Shown piece by piece: positions 1 to 9,170 of a stretch of 64,000 bases of DNA. Every line of letters begins with the position of its first letter. Positions within the stretch are counted from its first letter, which is position 1. The DNA comes from Sphingomonas bacterium. GTDB taxonomy: Bacteria; Pseudomonadota; Alphaproteobacteria; Sphingomonadales; Sphingomonadaceae. The stretch lies in the NCBI RefSeq assembly GCF_903642285.1, contig NZ_CAHJWJ010000003.1, positions 1 through 64,000 on the forward strand, in the 5' to 3' direction. The translations under genes and the position numbers were made by a program. The notes beneath the pieces were generated by a model. That model was not told the origin of the DNA and did not search any database. It saw only the letters and a program-made list of their open reading frames with translations.

Positions 1-142
1 CGGCGGCGGTCGTCGGCGCGGTGGCGGTGATGCCGGCCGGCGCGGCCGCGGCCTGCGGCGCAGCGGCACCCGCGGTACCGGCAAGCCCGGCCAGTGCCAG
101 CCCGGCTGCGATCGCCAAAGTCCTGAAGCCCATATTGCGCAT
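1..142 (-). CDS. Secreted protein, N-terminal part only (gene runs off the window)
   Basis: The reverse strand from position 142 reads an ATG followed by a classic signal peptide: a short Arg-containing start, a hydrophobic Ala/Leu/Gly core (about residues 8-22) and an AGA-AA type cleavage region near residue 26. After it comes a low-complexity Ala/Pro/Thr stretch that continues past the window edge. Only about 47 residues are visible, so the function cannot be named; it is inferred to be exported. It is divergent from pyrE, with about 245 bases between the two starts in which I see no gene and no clear promoter. Confidence 0.55.
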   Translation of the reverse strand, partial: MRNMGFRTLAIAAGLALAGLAGTAGAAAPQAAAAPAGITATAPTTAA

Positions 143-387
143 CCCTGTCGTCACCCCAAACCGGAAAGCCGCGTATCGACATGGTCCTGGCGGGACATGT
201 GCGGGTTCCCGGACAATAAAATTGCCGGTTCGGCCATGCCTATACGCGGCAGGGGGGTCCGCCTCAAGCACCGAGCGCCGGTTTCTGGCCTACGCGTTGC
301 TTTGCGTTGCGCGACGGCGCGTCGATCCCTAATCGCTGGGCTCGATCAACGCGTTGCGCCCTATGACGCGCGAGGGAGCCGATCCGC

Positions 388-969
388 ATGACCGACGATG
401 ACGTGCTCGCCGAATTCCGCGCCGCCGACGCGCTGCTGGAGGGGCATTTCATCCTGTCGTCGGGGTTGCGCAGCCCGCGTTACCTGCAGTGCGCGCGCGT
501 ATTGATGGACCCGGCGCGGGGGAGCCGGCTGGCCTGGGCGCTGGTCGCGCGATTGCCGGCGGAGGTGCGCTCGGCGATCGACATCGTCGTGTCGCCCGCG
601 ATGGGCGGTGTGATCGCGGGGCACGAGATGGCGCGCGCGCTGGGAGTCGAGGCGCTGTTCCTGGAACGGCCCGACGGCGTGTTCGGGCTGCGCCGCGGGT
701 TCCGGCTGGCACCGGGGCAACGCGTGCTGATGATGGAGGACGTCGTCACCACCGGGCTGTCGTCGAAGGAGGCGATCAAGGCGATCGCCGCGGCGGGCGG
801 CGAGACGATCGCGGCGGCGGCGTTGGTCGACCGGTCGGGCGGCGGCGTCGATCTGGGCGTGCCGTTCTATCCGCTGATCCGCCTGGACGTGCCGACCTAT
901 ACCGCCGACGCGCTGCCGCCGGAACTGGCGGCGATCCCGGCGGTGAAGCCGGGGAGCCGGGCGGCGTGA
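388..969 (+). CDS. pyrE: Orotate phosphoribosyltransferase
   Basis: Transfers phosphoribose from PRPP to orotate to make OMP, the fifth step of pyrimidine synthesis, in the cytosol. The 193-residue protein carries the PRPP-binding loop [13 protein letters not shown] at residues 113-125, with the two acidic residues and the Thr-Thr-Gly turn typical of type I phosphoribosyltransferases. The N-terminal [15 protein letters not shown] segment is also family-typical. Length is slightly below the 213 residues of the E. coli enzyme. It precedes pdxJ by 135 bases, so the two may be cotranscribed. Confidence 0.95.
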   Translation: MTDDDVLAEFRAADALLEGHFILSSGLRSPRYLQCARVLMDPARGSRLAWALVARLPAEVRSAIDIVVSPAMGGVIAGHEMARALGVEALFLERPDGVFGLRRGFRLAPGQRVLMMEDVVTTGLSSKEAIKAIAAAGGETIAAAALVDRSGGGVDLGVPFYPLIRLDVPTYTADALPPELAAIPAVKPGSRAA

Positions 970-1104
970 TCCCGTCCGTCGTAGCGCTCGCGATCGCGGC
1001 TCGCCCTCACCCTTCCGGCTCGTACGATTTCCCGATCGACGAGATCCGACAGGGCAAGGGCTTCGCCTGCGACCTGTTGAGCGCGGTCGCATGTTGAGGG
1101 TGTC

Positions 1105-1827
1105 ATGTTGAGACTGGGCGTCAACATCGATCACGTCGCGACCGTGCGCAACGCGCGCGGCGTCGGCTATCCCGATCCGGTGCGCGCGGCGCTGCTGGCG
1201 GCGGAGGCGGGGGCGGACGGGATCACCGCACATCTGCGCGAGGATCGGCGGCATATCACCGACGACGATATCGCGCGGCTGGCGGCGGCGCTGACGATCC
1301 CGCTCAACCTGGAAATGGCCGCGACCGACGAGATGCTGGGCATCGCGCTCCGCCACCGGCCGCACGCCGCATGCATCGTGCCCGAAAAGCGCGAGGAGGT
1401 GACGACCGAGGGCGGGCTGGATGCGGCCGGACAGTTCGAGCGATTGGTACCGATGGTGCGCTCGCTCGCGGCGGGGGGGATCCGCGTATCGCTGTTCGTC
1501 GAACCCGACGCGCGCCAGATCGACGCGGCGCTGCGGCTGGGTGCGCCGGTCGTCGAGCTTCACACCGGGCGCTACGCCGATCTGGAAGGCGAGGATCGCG
1601 AGGGCGAACTTCGCCGGTTGGCGGATGCTGCGGCGCTGGCAATGAAGAACGGGATCGAGGTGCATGCGGGGCACGGGCTGACGTTCGACAATGTCGGGCC
1701 CGTCGCGGGGATCCGCCACGTCCGCGAGCTGAACATCGGGCATTTCCTGATCGGCGAGGCGTTGTTCGTCGGGCTGGGCGACGCGGTGCGGACGATGCGC
1801 GATGCGATGGATGCGGCGCGTGGGTAG
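1105..1827 (+). CDS. pdxJ: Pyridoxine 5'-phosphate synthase
   Basis: Condenses 1-deoxyxylulose 5-phosphate with 3-amino-2-oxopropyl phosphate to make pyridoxine 5'-phosphate in the DXP-dependent vitamin B6 route. The 240-residue TIM-barrel protein begins with [16 protein letters not shown]; His43 and Glu70 fall at the positions of the E. coli catalytic pair and His190 corresponds to the distal His (191 in E. coli). It is followed by a 137-bp palindromic repeat and then acpS, the common alphaproteobacterial pdxJ-acpS order. Confidence 0.96.
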   Translation: MLRLGVNIDHVATVRNARGVGYPDPVRAALLAAEAGADGITAHLREDRRHITDDDIARLAAALTIPLNLEMAATDEMLGIALRHRPHAACIVPEKREEVTTEGGLDAAGQFERLVPMVRSLAAGGIRVSLFVEPDARQIDAALRLGAPVVELHTGRYADLEGEDREGELRRLADAAALAMKNGIEVHAGHGLTFDNVGPVAGIRHVRELNIGHFLIGEALFVGLGDAVRTMRDAMDAARG

Positions 1828-1833
1828 GCGCGC

Positions 1834-1970
1834 AAATCCTCCCCGGGACGGGGAGGGGAACCAGCGAAGCTGGTGGAGGGGGATCACCGCGAGTGGATCG
1901 CTCGCGGTGATCCCCCTCCACCATCCGCTGAAGAAGCGGATGGTCCCCCTCCCCATATTGGGGAGGATTT
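1834..1970. repeat. 137-bp palindromic repeat, copy A (pdxJ-acpS gap)
   Basis: The element starts with AAATCCTCCCC and ends with the exact reverse complement GGGGAGGATTT, an 11-bp terminal inverted repeat. Inside are a hairpin around ACCAGCGAAGCTGGT, a variable central palindrome and a right-hand hairpin around ATCCGCTGAAGAAGCGGAT. A second copy with the same length and layout lies at 27995-28131. The right end provides GGGAGG six bases before the GTG start of acpS. It looks like a non-coding REP/MITE-type element; no transposase is nearby. Confidence 0.8.
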
Positions 1971-1972
1971 AA

Positions 1973-2383
1973 GTGATCCTCGGTCTCGGTTCCGATCTCT
2001 GCAACATAGACCGCATCCAGGCGTCGCTCGACCGGTTCGGCGACCGGTTCGAGCGCCGCGTCTTCACCGATACCGAACGTGCCAAGGCGGCTAGACGCCC
2101 CTTCACCAAGGCGGGAACGCTCGCCAAGCGGTTCGCCGCGAAGGAGGCGTTCTCGAAAGCGGTCGGCACCGGCTTTCGCCGCGGGGTATTCATGTGCGAC
2201 ATCGGCGTGGTGAACGCAGCTTCGGGCGCGCCCACCCTGGTGCTGACCGGCGGCGCGAAGGCGAGGCTTGACGCGATGATACCGGATGGCCACGGCGCAC
2301 GCATACATCTGACGATGACCGACGATCATCCCTGGGCGCAGGCCTTTGTGATCATCGAGGCGGTTCGGGAACCGGCGATATGA
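1973..2383 (+). CDS. acpS: Holo-[acyl-carrier-protein] synthase
   Basis: Transfers 4'-phosphopantetheine from CoA to apo-ACP, activating fatty-acid synthesis. The 136-residue protein has the AcpS signatures [12 protein letters not shown], with the Mg-binding Asp8, and [16 protein letters not shown], with Glu58. The start is GTG; GGGAGG, part of the repeat's right terminus, sits six bases upstream and is the only plausible ribosome-binding site. The stop overlaps the lepB start by ATGA, indicating translational coupling. Confidence 0.95.
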   Translation: MILGLGSDLCNIDRIQASLDRFGDRFERRVFTDTERAKAARRPFTKAGTLAKRFAAKEAFSKAVGTGFRRGVFMCDIGVVNAASGAPTLVLTGGAKARLDAMIPDGHGARIHLTMTDDHPWAQAFVIIEAVREPAI

Positions 2384-3393
2384 AGGACGTGGCCTTGGAC
2401 GGTGAAGACGGCACGGCCCGGCCGGGCGGCGACGGCATAGCCGCCGATGGCGTCGGCGCCGACGGCAGTGCCGCGACGGCCAAGCGCGGCACCGACTGGT
2501 GGGGCGAGATCAAGGGCATCTTCTGGCTGATCGTGATCGTACTCGGCTTCCACAGCTTCGTCGCCAAACCCTTCTACATCCCGTCCGAATCGATGCTGCC
2601 GGGGCTGCAGGTCGGCGACAGGCTGGTCGTCAGCAAGTTCACCTATGGCTGGTCGTTCGTTTCGCCGACGATCCCCAACCCGGTTGCCATCTTCGACAGT
2701 CTGGTGCTGCACGAGCCCGAGGAAAGCTGGGCGTTTCAACTTCCTTTCATCCACGGCCGGCTTCTCGGTCGCCTGCCGGAACGGGGCGACGTCGTGATCG
2801 TGACGCCGCCGGGCACCAGCAGCGACTATATCAAGCGCGTCATCGGCCTGCCCGGCGACCGACTCGAGGTGCGCGGCGGCACGGTCATCCTGAACGGCGT
2901 CCCGGTGAAGCGCGGCCCGAAGCATGACGTGGATATCGCGCGTTACGGCGGTGACATGACGCCGGACGGCGAAACCTGCGGCGGTGGAACGATCGTGCCC
3001 AATGCCAAGGGATATAATTCCTGCCGCCTTCCCGTGGTCACCGAAACGCTGCCGGGCGGGCGCACCTTCGATACGGTCGACGACATCGATGGCAGCCAGG
3101 GCGACGACTATCATGTCGGGCACCCCATCACGATTCCGGCGGGCCATGTCTTCCTGATGGGCGACAACCGCGACCACAGCGCCGATAGTCGCTTTCCGTT
3201 GGGCGGGATCGAACGCGGTCTGGGTGGCCCGGTGCCGTTCGAGAATATCGGAGGTCGCGCCGAATTCATCACCTTCAGCCTCGACGCTACCGCGGGATGG
3301 AACCCGTTGACCTGGTTCGGATCGCTCCGCGGTAGTCGCGCGGGTCAGTCGCTGCATCCGCAAAACGCCGCGCCGCCGGCCGCCGGCAAATGA
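2380..3393 (+). CDS. lepB: Signal peptidase I
   Basis: Cleaves signal peptides from exported proteins at the periplasmic face of the inner membrane. After a 38-residue Gly/Ala-rich cytoplasmic leader comes one membrane segment (about 46-60), then the catalytic box [12 protein letters not shown] with Ser71 and the general base Lys152 in [23 protein letters not shown] lies nearer the C-terminus. At 337 residues it is long, with an inserted periplasmic loop containing two cysteines about 18 residues apart that could form a disulfide. It overlaps its neighbours on both sides by 4 bp. Confidence 0.95.
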   Translation: MKDVALDGEDGTARPGGDGIAADGVGADGSAATAKRGTDWWGEIKGIFWLIVIVLGFHSFVAKPFYIPSESMLPGLQVGDRLVVSKFTYGWSFVSPTIPNPVAIFDSLVLHEPEESWAFQLPFIHGRLLGRLPERGDVVIVTPPGTSSDYIKRVIGLPGDRLEVRGGTVILNGVPVKRGPKHDVDIARYGGDMTPDGETCGGGTIVPNAKGYNSCRLPVVTETLPGGRTFDTVDDIDGSQGDDYHVGHPITIPAGHVFLMGDNRDHSADSRFPLGGIERGLGGPVPFENIGGRAEFITFSLDATAGWNPLTWFGSLRGSRAGQSLHPQNAAPPAAGK

Positions 3394-4469
3394 GCGGCGA
3401 CGCGCAGGGCGACACGGGGCCCGTGATCGTTCAAGCGCTGGCCCCCAGCGAACTGACCGACCCCGCGATCCGCGCCGAGCTGAAGAAGGCGAGCGTCTGG
3501 CTCGGGCTGATCGCGGCGATGGCACTGGTCATCGTGCTGATCCAGCCGCTGCTGATCATCTTCGCCGGGCTGGTGTTCGCGGCGATGCTGGACGGCGGCG
3601 TCCGGCTGCTCGGACGGGTGCTGAAGATCGGGCGGGGGTTCCGGCTGCTCATCATCGTCCTGCTGGTCGTCGCGTTTCTGCTCGGCACCTTCTATCTGAT
3701 GGGCGTCCAGCTGACCGATCAGTTCGCACAGCTTCAGGCGACGGTGATCGCGCAGGTCGGCCGGGTGACCGGATGGCTGAACGGCAAGGGGATCATGCTC
3801 GGTGCGTCGGACGTCAACGGCATGCTCCACCAGGCGGCGGGGCAGGTCGGCAAGCTGACATCCTGGGTCGGCAGCGCGCTCGGTGTGCTGACGACGGCGG
3901 TGTTCATCCTGGTGCTCGGGCTGTTCTTCGCGATGGAACCGCGCATCTACGAACGCGGGCTGGTGTGGATGGTGCCGAGCGACAGCCGCGCCGAATTCGC
4001 GGTGACGACCAAGCGGATGGGGTCAACGCTCCGCCGGCTGCTCGCCGGACGGCTGGTGGGGATGGCGGCGGAGGGCGTGCTGACCGGGATCGCGCTGGCG
4101 ACCGGCGGCGTGCCGATGGCGCTGGTGCTCGGCATCATCGCGGGGATCATGGCGTTCGTCCCCAATATCGGCGCGTTCGTGACGGGCGCGCTGATGATCG
4201 CGGTCGGGTTCAGCGCCGGACCGCATACCGGTCTGTGGGCGCTCGTCACCTGGGCGATCGTGCAGAGCTTCGACGGCTATGTCGTCGTCCCGATCGTCGC
4301 CCGGCGGACGGTCGACCTGCCGCCCGCATTGACGCTCAGCATGCAGATCCTGGCGAGCGCGCTGTTCGGCATATTGGGGCTGATGCTCGCCGATCCGATG
4401 ACCGCGCTGATCAAGGTCGCGCTGGAACGGCGGTCGGAACGCCAGGGCGACATCGAGGCCGACCGGTAG
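3390..4469 (+). CDS. AI-2E family (PerM/TqsA-like) membrane permease
   Basis: A 359-residue polytopic inner-membrane protein with about seven or eight hydrophobic segments: a pair near residues 35-65, one near 85-105, then a long amphipathic stretch and a C-terminal block from about 175 onward with the family-typical GIIAGIMAFVPNIGAFVTG. Members have been linked to export of AI-2-like signals or to ion antiport; the substrate here cannot be read from sequence. It is translationally coupled to lepB by ATGA. Confidence 0.85.
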   Translation: MSGDAQGDTGPVIVQALAPSELTDPAIRAELKKASVWLGLIAAMALVIVLIQPLLIIFAGLVFAAMLDGGVRLLGRVLKIGRGFRLLIIVLLVVAFLLGTFYLMGVQLTDQFAQLQATVIAQVGRVTGWLNGKGIMLGASDVNGMLHQAAGQVGKLTSWVGSALGVLTTAVFILVLGLFFAMEPRIYERGLVWMVPSDSRAEFAVTTKRMGSTLRRLLAGRLVGMAAEGVLTGIALATGGVPMALVLGIIAGIMAFVPNIGAFVTGALMIAVGFSAGPHTGLWALVTWAIVQSFDGYVVVPIVARRTVDLPPALTLSMQILASALFGILGLMLADPMTALIKVALERRSERQGDIEADR

Positions 4470-4476
4470 CCGGCGC

Positions 4477-5109
4477 ATGGCGATCGTCCTCTACGATTAC
4501 TGGCGCTCCTCCGCCGGCTACCGCGTCCGGATCGCGCTCAACCTCAAGGGGGTCGCCTACGACCGTGTCGCGGTCGACCTGATCGGCGGCGCGCAGGGGG
4601 CGGCGGCGAACGTCGCGGTCAATCCGCAGGGGCTGGTGCCGACGCTGGTCGTCGACGGGACGCCGCTGACGCAGAGCCTCGCGATCGTCGACTGGCTGGA
4701 CCGGACCTGGCCTGATCCGCCGCTCCACCCCGCCGATCCCGTCGCCCGCGCGCAGGCGCTGGCGATGGCCCTGGTCGTGGCGGCGGACATCCATCCGATC
4801 GACAATATGCGCGTGCTGCGGCGGCTGGGGGTGCAGTTCGGCGCGGATCAGGCGGCGAAGGACGATTGGTATCGCCACTGGATCGCGGTCGGACTGGGCG
4901 CGCTGGAGGAGATTGCGCGGCGCGGCGACGGGCCGTTCCTGGGTGGCGCGGCTCCCGGTGTCGCCGATCTGTGCCTGGTGCCGCAGCTCTACAACGCGCG
5001 CCGGTTCGCGGTGCCGCTGGACGGCTGGCCGCGGCTGCTGGCGGCGGAGGCGGCATGTACGGTGCTGCCCGCCTTTGCCGCCGCGCATCCCGATCGCTTC
5101 AAGCCGTGA
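4477..5109 (+). CDS. maiA: Maleylacetoacetate isomerase (zeta-class glutathione transferase)
   Basis: Glutathione-dependent cis-trans isomerase converting maleylacetoacetate to fumarylacetoacetate in tyrosine/homogentisate breakdown. The N-terminal thioredoxin-like half has the zeta-class SSAGYRVRIAL motif (SSCSWRVRIAL in well-studied members, so the second-shell Cys is Ala here) and NPQGLVPTLVVDG; the all-helical C-terminal half follows. The 210-residue length is normal. No other homogentisate genes are next to it, so a broader GST role is possible. Its end overlaps the convergent glycosyltransferase gene by 11 bp. Confidence 0.85.
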   Translation: MAIVLYDYWRSSAGYRVRIALNLKGVAYDRVAVDLIGGAQGAAANVAVNPQGLVPTLVVDGTPLTQSLAIVDWLDRTWPDPPLHPADPVARAQALAMALVVAADIHPIDNMRVLRRLGVQFGADQAAKDDWYRHWIAVGLGALEEIARRGDGPFLGGAAPGVADLCLVPQLYNARRFAVPLDGWPRLLAAEAACTVLPAFAAAHPDRFKP

Positions 5110-6196
5110 CGAGGCTGTGGAACAAGGCGAGATAACGCGCCGCCGAGTCGGCACCCGGCGGCACGACCGGAGCCGGGCGTACGACGTCGTCGGCGAGCCA
5201 ATGGTCGAGTGCTACGACGAGCGCGTCCTGATCGTCGCAGTCGACGATGCTGCCGAGCGAGGCATCGGTCACGATCTCGTCCACCGCCACGCTGGACCGT
5301 GTCGCGACGACCGGGGTGCCGACCGACAAGGCCTCGCGCAGCACCCCCGGCACGCCTTCATATTCGGACGGCAGCGCCAGCACGCACGCGTGCGTCATCG
5401 CGGGGAAGGGATCGGCCGCGTGACCCGGCAGCAGCACGCGGTCCGCCACTCCCAGGGCCGCCGCCTGCGCCTGCAGCGCGGGGCGTTCGGGTCCGTCGCC
5501 CAGGATCGCGAGCACGATATCCCGCCGCGCGAGCCGGGGGATGGCGGCGACCAGCCGGTCCCAGCGTTTCTGAACGACCAGGCGACCGACCCCGAGGATA
5601 TAGGGCCGGTCGGTCGCGACGACGGGCGGCGCGGCCGGGACACCGGGATGCGCGGGCGGATGCGGCATCGCGGGCGGGTTAGCGATCACGCTGATACGCC
5701 CCGCCATCCGCATCGCCGCCGCCGCCGCGACCCCGGTCGCCGCGGTCATCGCCACCGCGTGATCCAGGAAACGGCCGTGCAGCGCCATCCAGGCGCGATA
5801 TCCGGCGGCGAACAGCCGGCCATGATCGGCACGATCGGGCGCGTTCGATACTTTGCCGACGATCGGTGGACGCGAACCGCGCAGCCACAAAGCGGTCCAG
5901 GCGGCGACCGCGGTATAATGATTGCCGGGGCAGAACAGGATATCGGGGCATCGTCGCCGGACGATGACGGGCAGCGCCAGCATCGCCAGATAGCGGCGCG
6001 ACCCGATCGCCACGCGCTCGACCCCCGCCGGGACGTTCGCCATCAACGGCCCTTCCGCTGCACCGACCACCAGCGTCACCCGGTGGCCGGCGGCGATCCA
6101 CCCCGCCGCGAGCCGCAACATCGCCAGCTCCACCCCGCCGCCGCGAAGCGTCTGGGCGTAGGTCAGGATGTGGAGACGAGTCGGTTCAATGGTCAT
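5099..6196 (-). CDS. GT4 family glycosyltransferase
   Basis: A 365-residue GT-B fold enzyme. The N-terminal domain opens LHILTYAQTLRGGGVELA, typical of GT4 acceptor domains; the C-terminal domain has ILGVGRLVVQKRWDRL and the donor-binding PSEYEGVPGVLREALSVG with the E-x7-E arrangement. The chosen ATG (MTIEP) places the Rossmann strand a few residues from the start; longer readings upstream look non-coding. Acceptor and sugar are unknown; the surrounding genes suggest envelope polysaccharide or glycolipid synthesis. Confidence 0.85.
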   Translation of the reverse strand: MTIEPTRLHILTYAQTLRGGGVELAMLRLAAGWIAAGHRVTLVVGAAEGPLMANVPAGVERVAIGSRRYLAMLALPVIVRRRCPDILFCPGNHYTAVAAWTALWLRGSRPPIVGKVSNAPDRADHGRLFAAGYRAWMALHGRFLDHAVAMTAATGVAAAAAMRMAGRISVIANPPAMPHPPAHPGVPAAPPVVATDRPYILGVGRLVVQKRWDRLVAAIPRLARRDIVLAILGDGPERPALQAQAAALGVADRVLLPGHAADPFPAMTHACVLALPSEYEGVPGVLREALSVGTPVVATRSSVAVDEIVTDASLGSIVDCDDQDALVVALDHWLADDVVRPAPVVPPGADSAARYLALFHSLVTA

Positions 6197-6451
6197 CGGC
6201 CGTGCCGCTATACCGGCTTGCGCGCCGGGCGCGAGGATGCGTTCCGCGACCCGCGGCGAGAATATTGCGCGGACCGCGTCGAGCGCGCAAGGGACGCCTG
6301 GATCGTATCCGCGGGCGGCGTCGTTCATCCGCGGGCAATATCGTATATCGTCTAGCCCCGTCGCGCGATCCGTCGGCAACAACGAGAACAGCATGCGCAA
6401 GGCAATCCGAGGGGCTTCCCGCTGACGACCGACACCGCAACCGTACCCGGA

Positions 6452-7384
6452 TTGCTCGCGCCGAAGTCGCTGCCGACCGCAATGCCCGCGGTCGTCGATA
6501 TCGCCGGGCTGGAACCATTGCCGTCCAAGCGCCGCCACTGGTCCGCCATCGCCGGCACGGCGCTGACCCTCGCGATGATCGTCGGGCTCGGGCGGCAATT
6601 GCTCGGCTCCGGGCTGGCGGGGCTCGGCCGCTCGGTGCCGGTCGACTCGCGTTTCTATCTCTTTTTCGCGCTGCTCTACATGTCGCTGCCGATCGGCGAC
6701 TATGTCATCTTCCGTCGGCTATGGGGCATTCCGCTCGGCGGCGGTCTGGCCGCGCTCATCAAGAAGCGGATCGCGAACGACGTCGTCCTCGGATATCTGG
6801 GCGAAGCGTATTTCTACGCCTGGGCACGCGCGCGCGCGACGATGGTCGCGGCACCGTTCGGTGCGGTGAAGGACGTGTCGATCCTGTCCGCCATCGCCGG
6901 CAATGCGGTCACGCTGCTGATGATGGGCGTCGCGCTGCCGCTGGGTCACGCGCTGATGACCACGGGGCAGGTCCAGATGCTCAGCGGGTCGGCGGTGATC
7001 GTCTTCGCGATGTCGCTACCCTTTCTGATCTTTTCGAAACGCGTCTTTTCGCTGTCGCGGCGCGTGTTGTGGTGGATCTTCGGCGTGCATTGCCTGCGCC
7101 TCGTCGCCGGGTCGATCCTGATCGCGTTCGCCTGGCATTTCGCGCTGCCCGAGGTGTCGATCGGCATGTGGCTGTTCCTCGCCGCCGGACGCCTGCTCGT
7201 CTCGCGGCTGCCGCTGGTGCCCAACAAGGACCTTCTTTTCGCCAACTTCGCGATCCTGTTGATCGGGCAGGGGGAGGCGCTGTCGCGGTTGATGGCGTTC
7301 ACCGCAGCGCTAACGCTGCTCGTGCATGTCGTCTTCATCGTGCTGTTCAGCCTGTACGGACTGGCGAAGAGGAAATTCGGATGA
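6452..7384 (+). CDS. Polytopic membrane protein of unknown function
   Basis: About 310 residues with some eight hydrophobic helices spread over the whole length and a basic C-terminal tail. No ATG is available at the likely start; TTG at 6452 or ATG at 6482 are the candidates, the latter losing only ten residues. It overlaps the DUF2141 gene by ATGA and is followed by a GT4 gene, so an envelope-glycan role (flippase- or LPG-synthase-like) is plausible but only inferred from context. I do not recognise a catalytic motif. Confidence 0.7.
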   Translation: MLAPKSLPTAMPAVVDIAGLEPLPSKRRHWSAIAGTALTLAMIVGLGRQLLGSGLAGLGRSVPVDSRFYLFFALLYMSLPIGDYVIFRRLWGIPLGGGLAALIKKRIANDVVLGYLGEAYFYAWARARATMVAAPFGAVKDVSILSAIAGNAVTLLMMGVALPLGHALMTTGQVQMLSGSAVIVFAMSLPFLIFSKRVFSLSRRVLWWIFGVHCLRLVAGSILIAFAWHFALPEVSIGMWLFLAAGRLLVSRLPLVPNKDLLFANFAILLIGQGEALSRLMAFTAALTLLVHVVFIVLFSLYGLAKRKFG

Positions 7385-7920
7385 CGTTCGCGTTCGTGAA
7401 GACTGCCGCCGGTCTGCCCACCCTGGCTATGGCGTTCGGTGTGGCGCTCGGCATGGCGGCACCGGTCGCCGCACAGGCCGAAGCCGAAGCATGTCCGGCG
7501 AACGAAGGGCCCGCGATCCAGGCCAACGTCGCCGGGCTGAAGGACCGGACCGGCATCGTGAAGCTCGAACTCTATCCCGACAATCCGACCGATTTCCTGA
7601 AGGACGACCACGACCTGATCGCGCAGGGCAAGGTCTTCCGCCGCGTCGAGATGAAGCCGCCGGCGACCGGCGAACTGGTGATGTGCATGAAGGTGCCCAA
7701 GCCCGGCCGCTATGCATTGCTGTTCACGCACAATCGCGACGGCAAGAACAAGTTCAGCTTCTGGTCCGACGGTGCCGGATTTCCGAGCAACCACCGGCTC
7801 GGACGGCAGCGACCGAGCGTGGACGAAGCGCTGGTCGAGGTCGGCAAGGGCGTGACGGTGACGAACATCCGCGTGCAATATCTGCGCGGGCTCGCCGGCT
7901 TCGGCCCGCTGACCAATTGA
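7381..7920 (+). CDS. DUF2141 domain secreted protein
   Basis: A 179-residue protein with a signal peptide (hydrophobic core about 15-30, cleavage near the AQA at 31-33). The mature part matches the DUF2141 pattern: a strand reading GIVKLELYPDNPTDFL, a central charged segment, then RYALLFTHNRDGKNKFSFW and a final strand. The family is predicted to be a periplasmic beta-sandwich of unknown role. It is coupled by ATGA to the preceding membrane protein. Confidence 0.8.
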   Translation: MTFAFVKTAAGLPTLAMAFGVALGMAAPVAAQAEAEACPANEGPAIQANVAGLKDRTGIVKLELYPDNPTDFLKDDHDLIAQGKVFRRVEMKPPATGELVMCMKVPKPGRYALLFTHNRDGKNKFSFWSDGAGFPSNHRLGRQRPSVDEALVEVGKGVTVTNIRVQYLRGLAGFGPLTN

Positions 7921-7990
7921 ATCGATGGGGCGGGAGCGGTTTGGCGGCGTCGTTGGTTAAGCAACGCTTGAAGCAATCCTAAGGTCTGCA

Positions 7991-9169
7991 ATGCGCATCG
8001 TCGACGTCAACGAATTCTACGCGCCGGCCGGTGGCGGCGTCCGCACCTATATCGATCGCAAGATGTCGATCCTGTCCGAGATGGGGCATGAACTGACCGT
8101 CATCGCCCCCGGCCGAGCCGATGCGGTCGAGGAGCGTCCGGGCGGCGGGCGGATCCATTACGTCAAGGCGCCGGCGCTGCCGTTCGACGCCAATTACGGG
8201 TTGTTCTGGGACGCGACACCGATCACCGACCTGCTCGACGCGATCGACCCCGATGTCGTCGAATGCTGTTCGCCCTGGCGCCCCGCCTGGATCGTCGGCG
8301 ACTGGCGGGGACGGGCGGTCAAGTCGTTCTTCATGCACAACGACAATGTCGCCGCCTATCCGCAACGCTGGTTCGAAAGCGTGGCGAGCCCGGGGCGGAT
8401 CGAGGACGCGTTCGCCTGGTACAGCCGGTATATGAGCCGCTTCCTGGCGAAATACGATACCGTCCTGACCAACGGGCCCGCGTTGCAGAAGCGGCTCGGC
8501 GCGCGCGGGGTCAGGATCGACGCGGCGATGCCGCTGGGGATCGAGCGCCAGCATTTCTCGCCCGGTTTTCGCGACCTGAAACTGCGCCGCGCGTTGCTGG
8601 CACAGTGCGACCTGCCCGAGGACTCGCTGCTGCTCCTCGGGCTCGGGCGGCATCATCCCGAAAAGCGCTGGCCGATGGTGATCGACGCGGTCGAGCGTGC
8701 GGGCGCGCGCATTCCCGTCGGCATGGTGCAGATCGGCATCGGCGGCGACGGCAAGCGGATGGAGAAACGGATCGCCGGATCGCCGCACATCCGCCTGTTC
8801 CGCCCGGTCTATGATCGCGAGCGGCTGGCGCGGATCATGGCGAGCTGCGATGCGCTGATCCACGGGTCGGAGGCCGAGCCGTTCGGGCTGGTCGCGTCGG
8901 AGGCGATGGCGTCCGGACTGCCGCTGATCGTCCCCGATACCGGCGGTTGTGCCGAGGTCGCCGATCCGCGATCGAGCGAACGCTATACCGCGCGCAGTGC
9001 GGCGAGCTGCGCGGCGGCGATCACCCGGCTATACGCGCGCGACCGGCCCATGCTTCGCCGCGCGGCCGAAGTCGCCGCGACCAGGGTCCGGTCGGACCGC
9101 GAACATGCCGCGGAACTGATCGCCTATTACGAAGCGATGGTCGCGGCGAAACGGGCGCGCGTCGCCTAG
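7991..9169 (+). CDS. GT4 family glycosyltransferase (PimB/SqdX-like)
   Basis: A 392-residue GT-B enzyme. The N-terminus MRIVDVNEFYAPAGGGVRTY holds the Gly-rich acceptor loop; the C-terminal half has LGLGRHHPEKRW, followed by HGSEAEPFGLVASEAMASG with the E-x7-E donor-binding motif. The pattern resembles mannosyl- or sulfoquinovosyl-type transferases acting on lipids, but the substrate is not certain. A short palindromic sequence (CGTTG-GTTAAG-CAACG) lies in the 70-bp gap upstream. Confidence 0.85.
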   Translation: MRIVDVNEFYAPAGGGVRTYIDRKMSILSEMGHELTVIAPGRADAVEERPGGGRIHYVKAPALPFDANYGLFWDATPITDLLDAIDPDVVECCSPWRPAWIVGDWRGRAVKSFFMHNDNVAAYPQRWFESVASPGRIEDAFAWYSRYMSRFLAKYDTVLTNGPALQKRLGARGVRIDAAMPLGIERQHFSPGFRDLKLRRALLAQCDLPEDSLLLLGLGRHHPEKRWPMVIDAVERAGARIPVGMVQIGIGGDGKRMEKRIAGSPHIRLFRPVYDRERLARIMASCDALIHGSEAEPFGLVASEAMASGLPLIVPDTGGCAEVADPRSSERYTARSAASCAAAITRLYARDRPMLRRAAEVAATRVRSDREHAAELIAYYEAMVAAKRARVA

Positions 9170-9170
9170 G

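Noticed and set aside
361-1956. A 531-codon minus-strand frame across pyrE and pdxJ
   Set aside because: Opposite strand of two certain genes, with a biased, repeat-like composition.
6393-6425. A ten-residue leader frame (MRKAIRGASR) before the polytopic membrane gene
   Set aside because: Short, no regulatory pairing seen, and its overlap with a CTG codon is not a convincing start/stop coupling.
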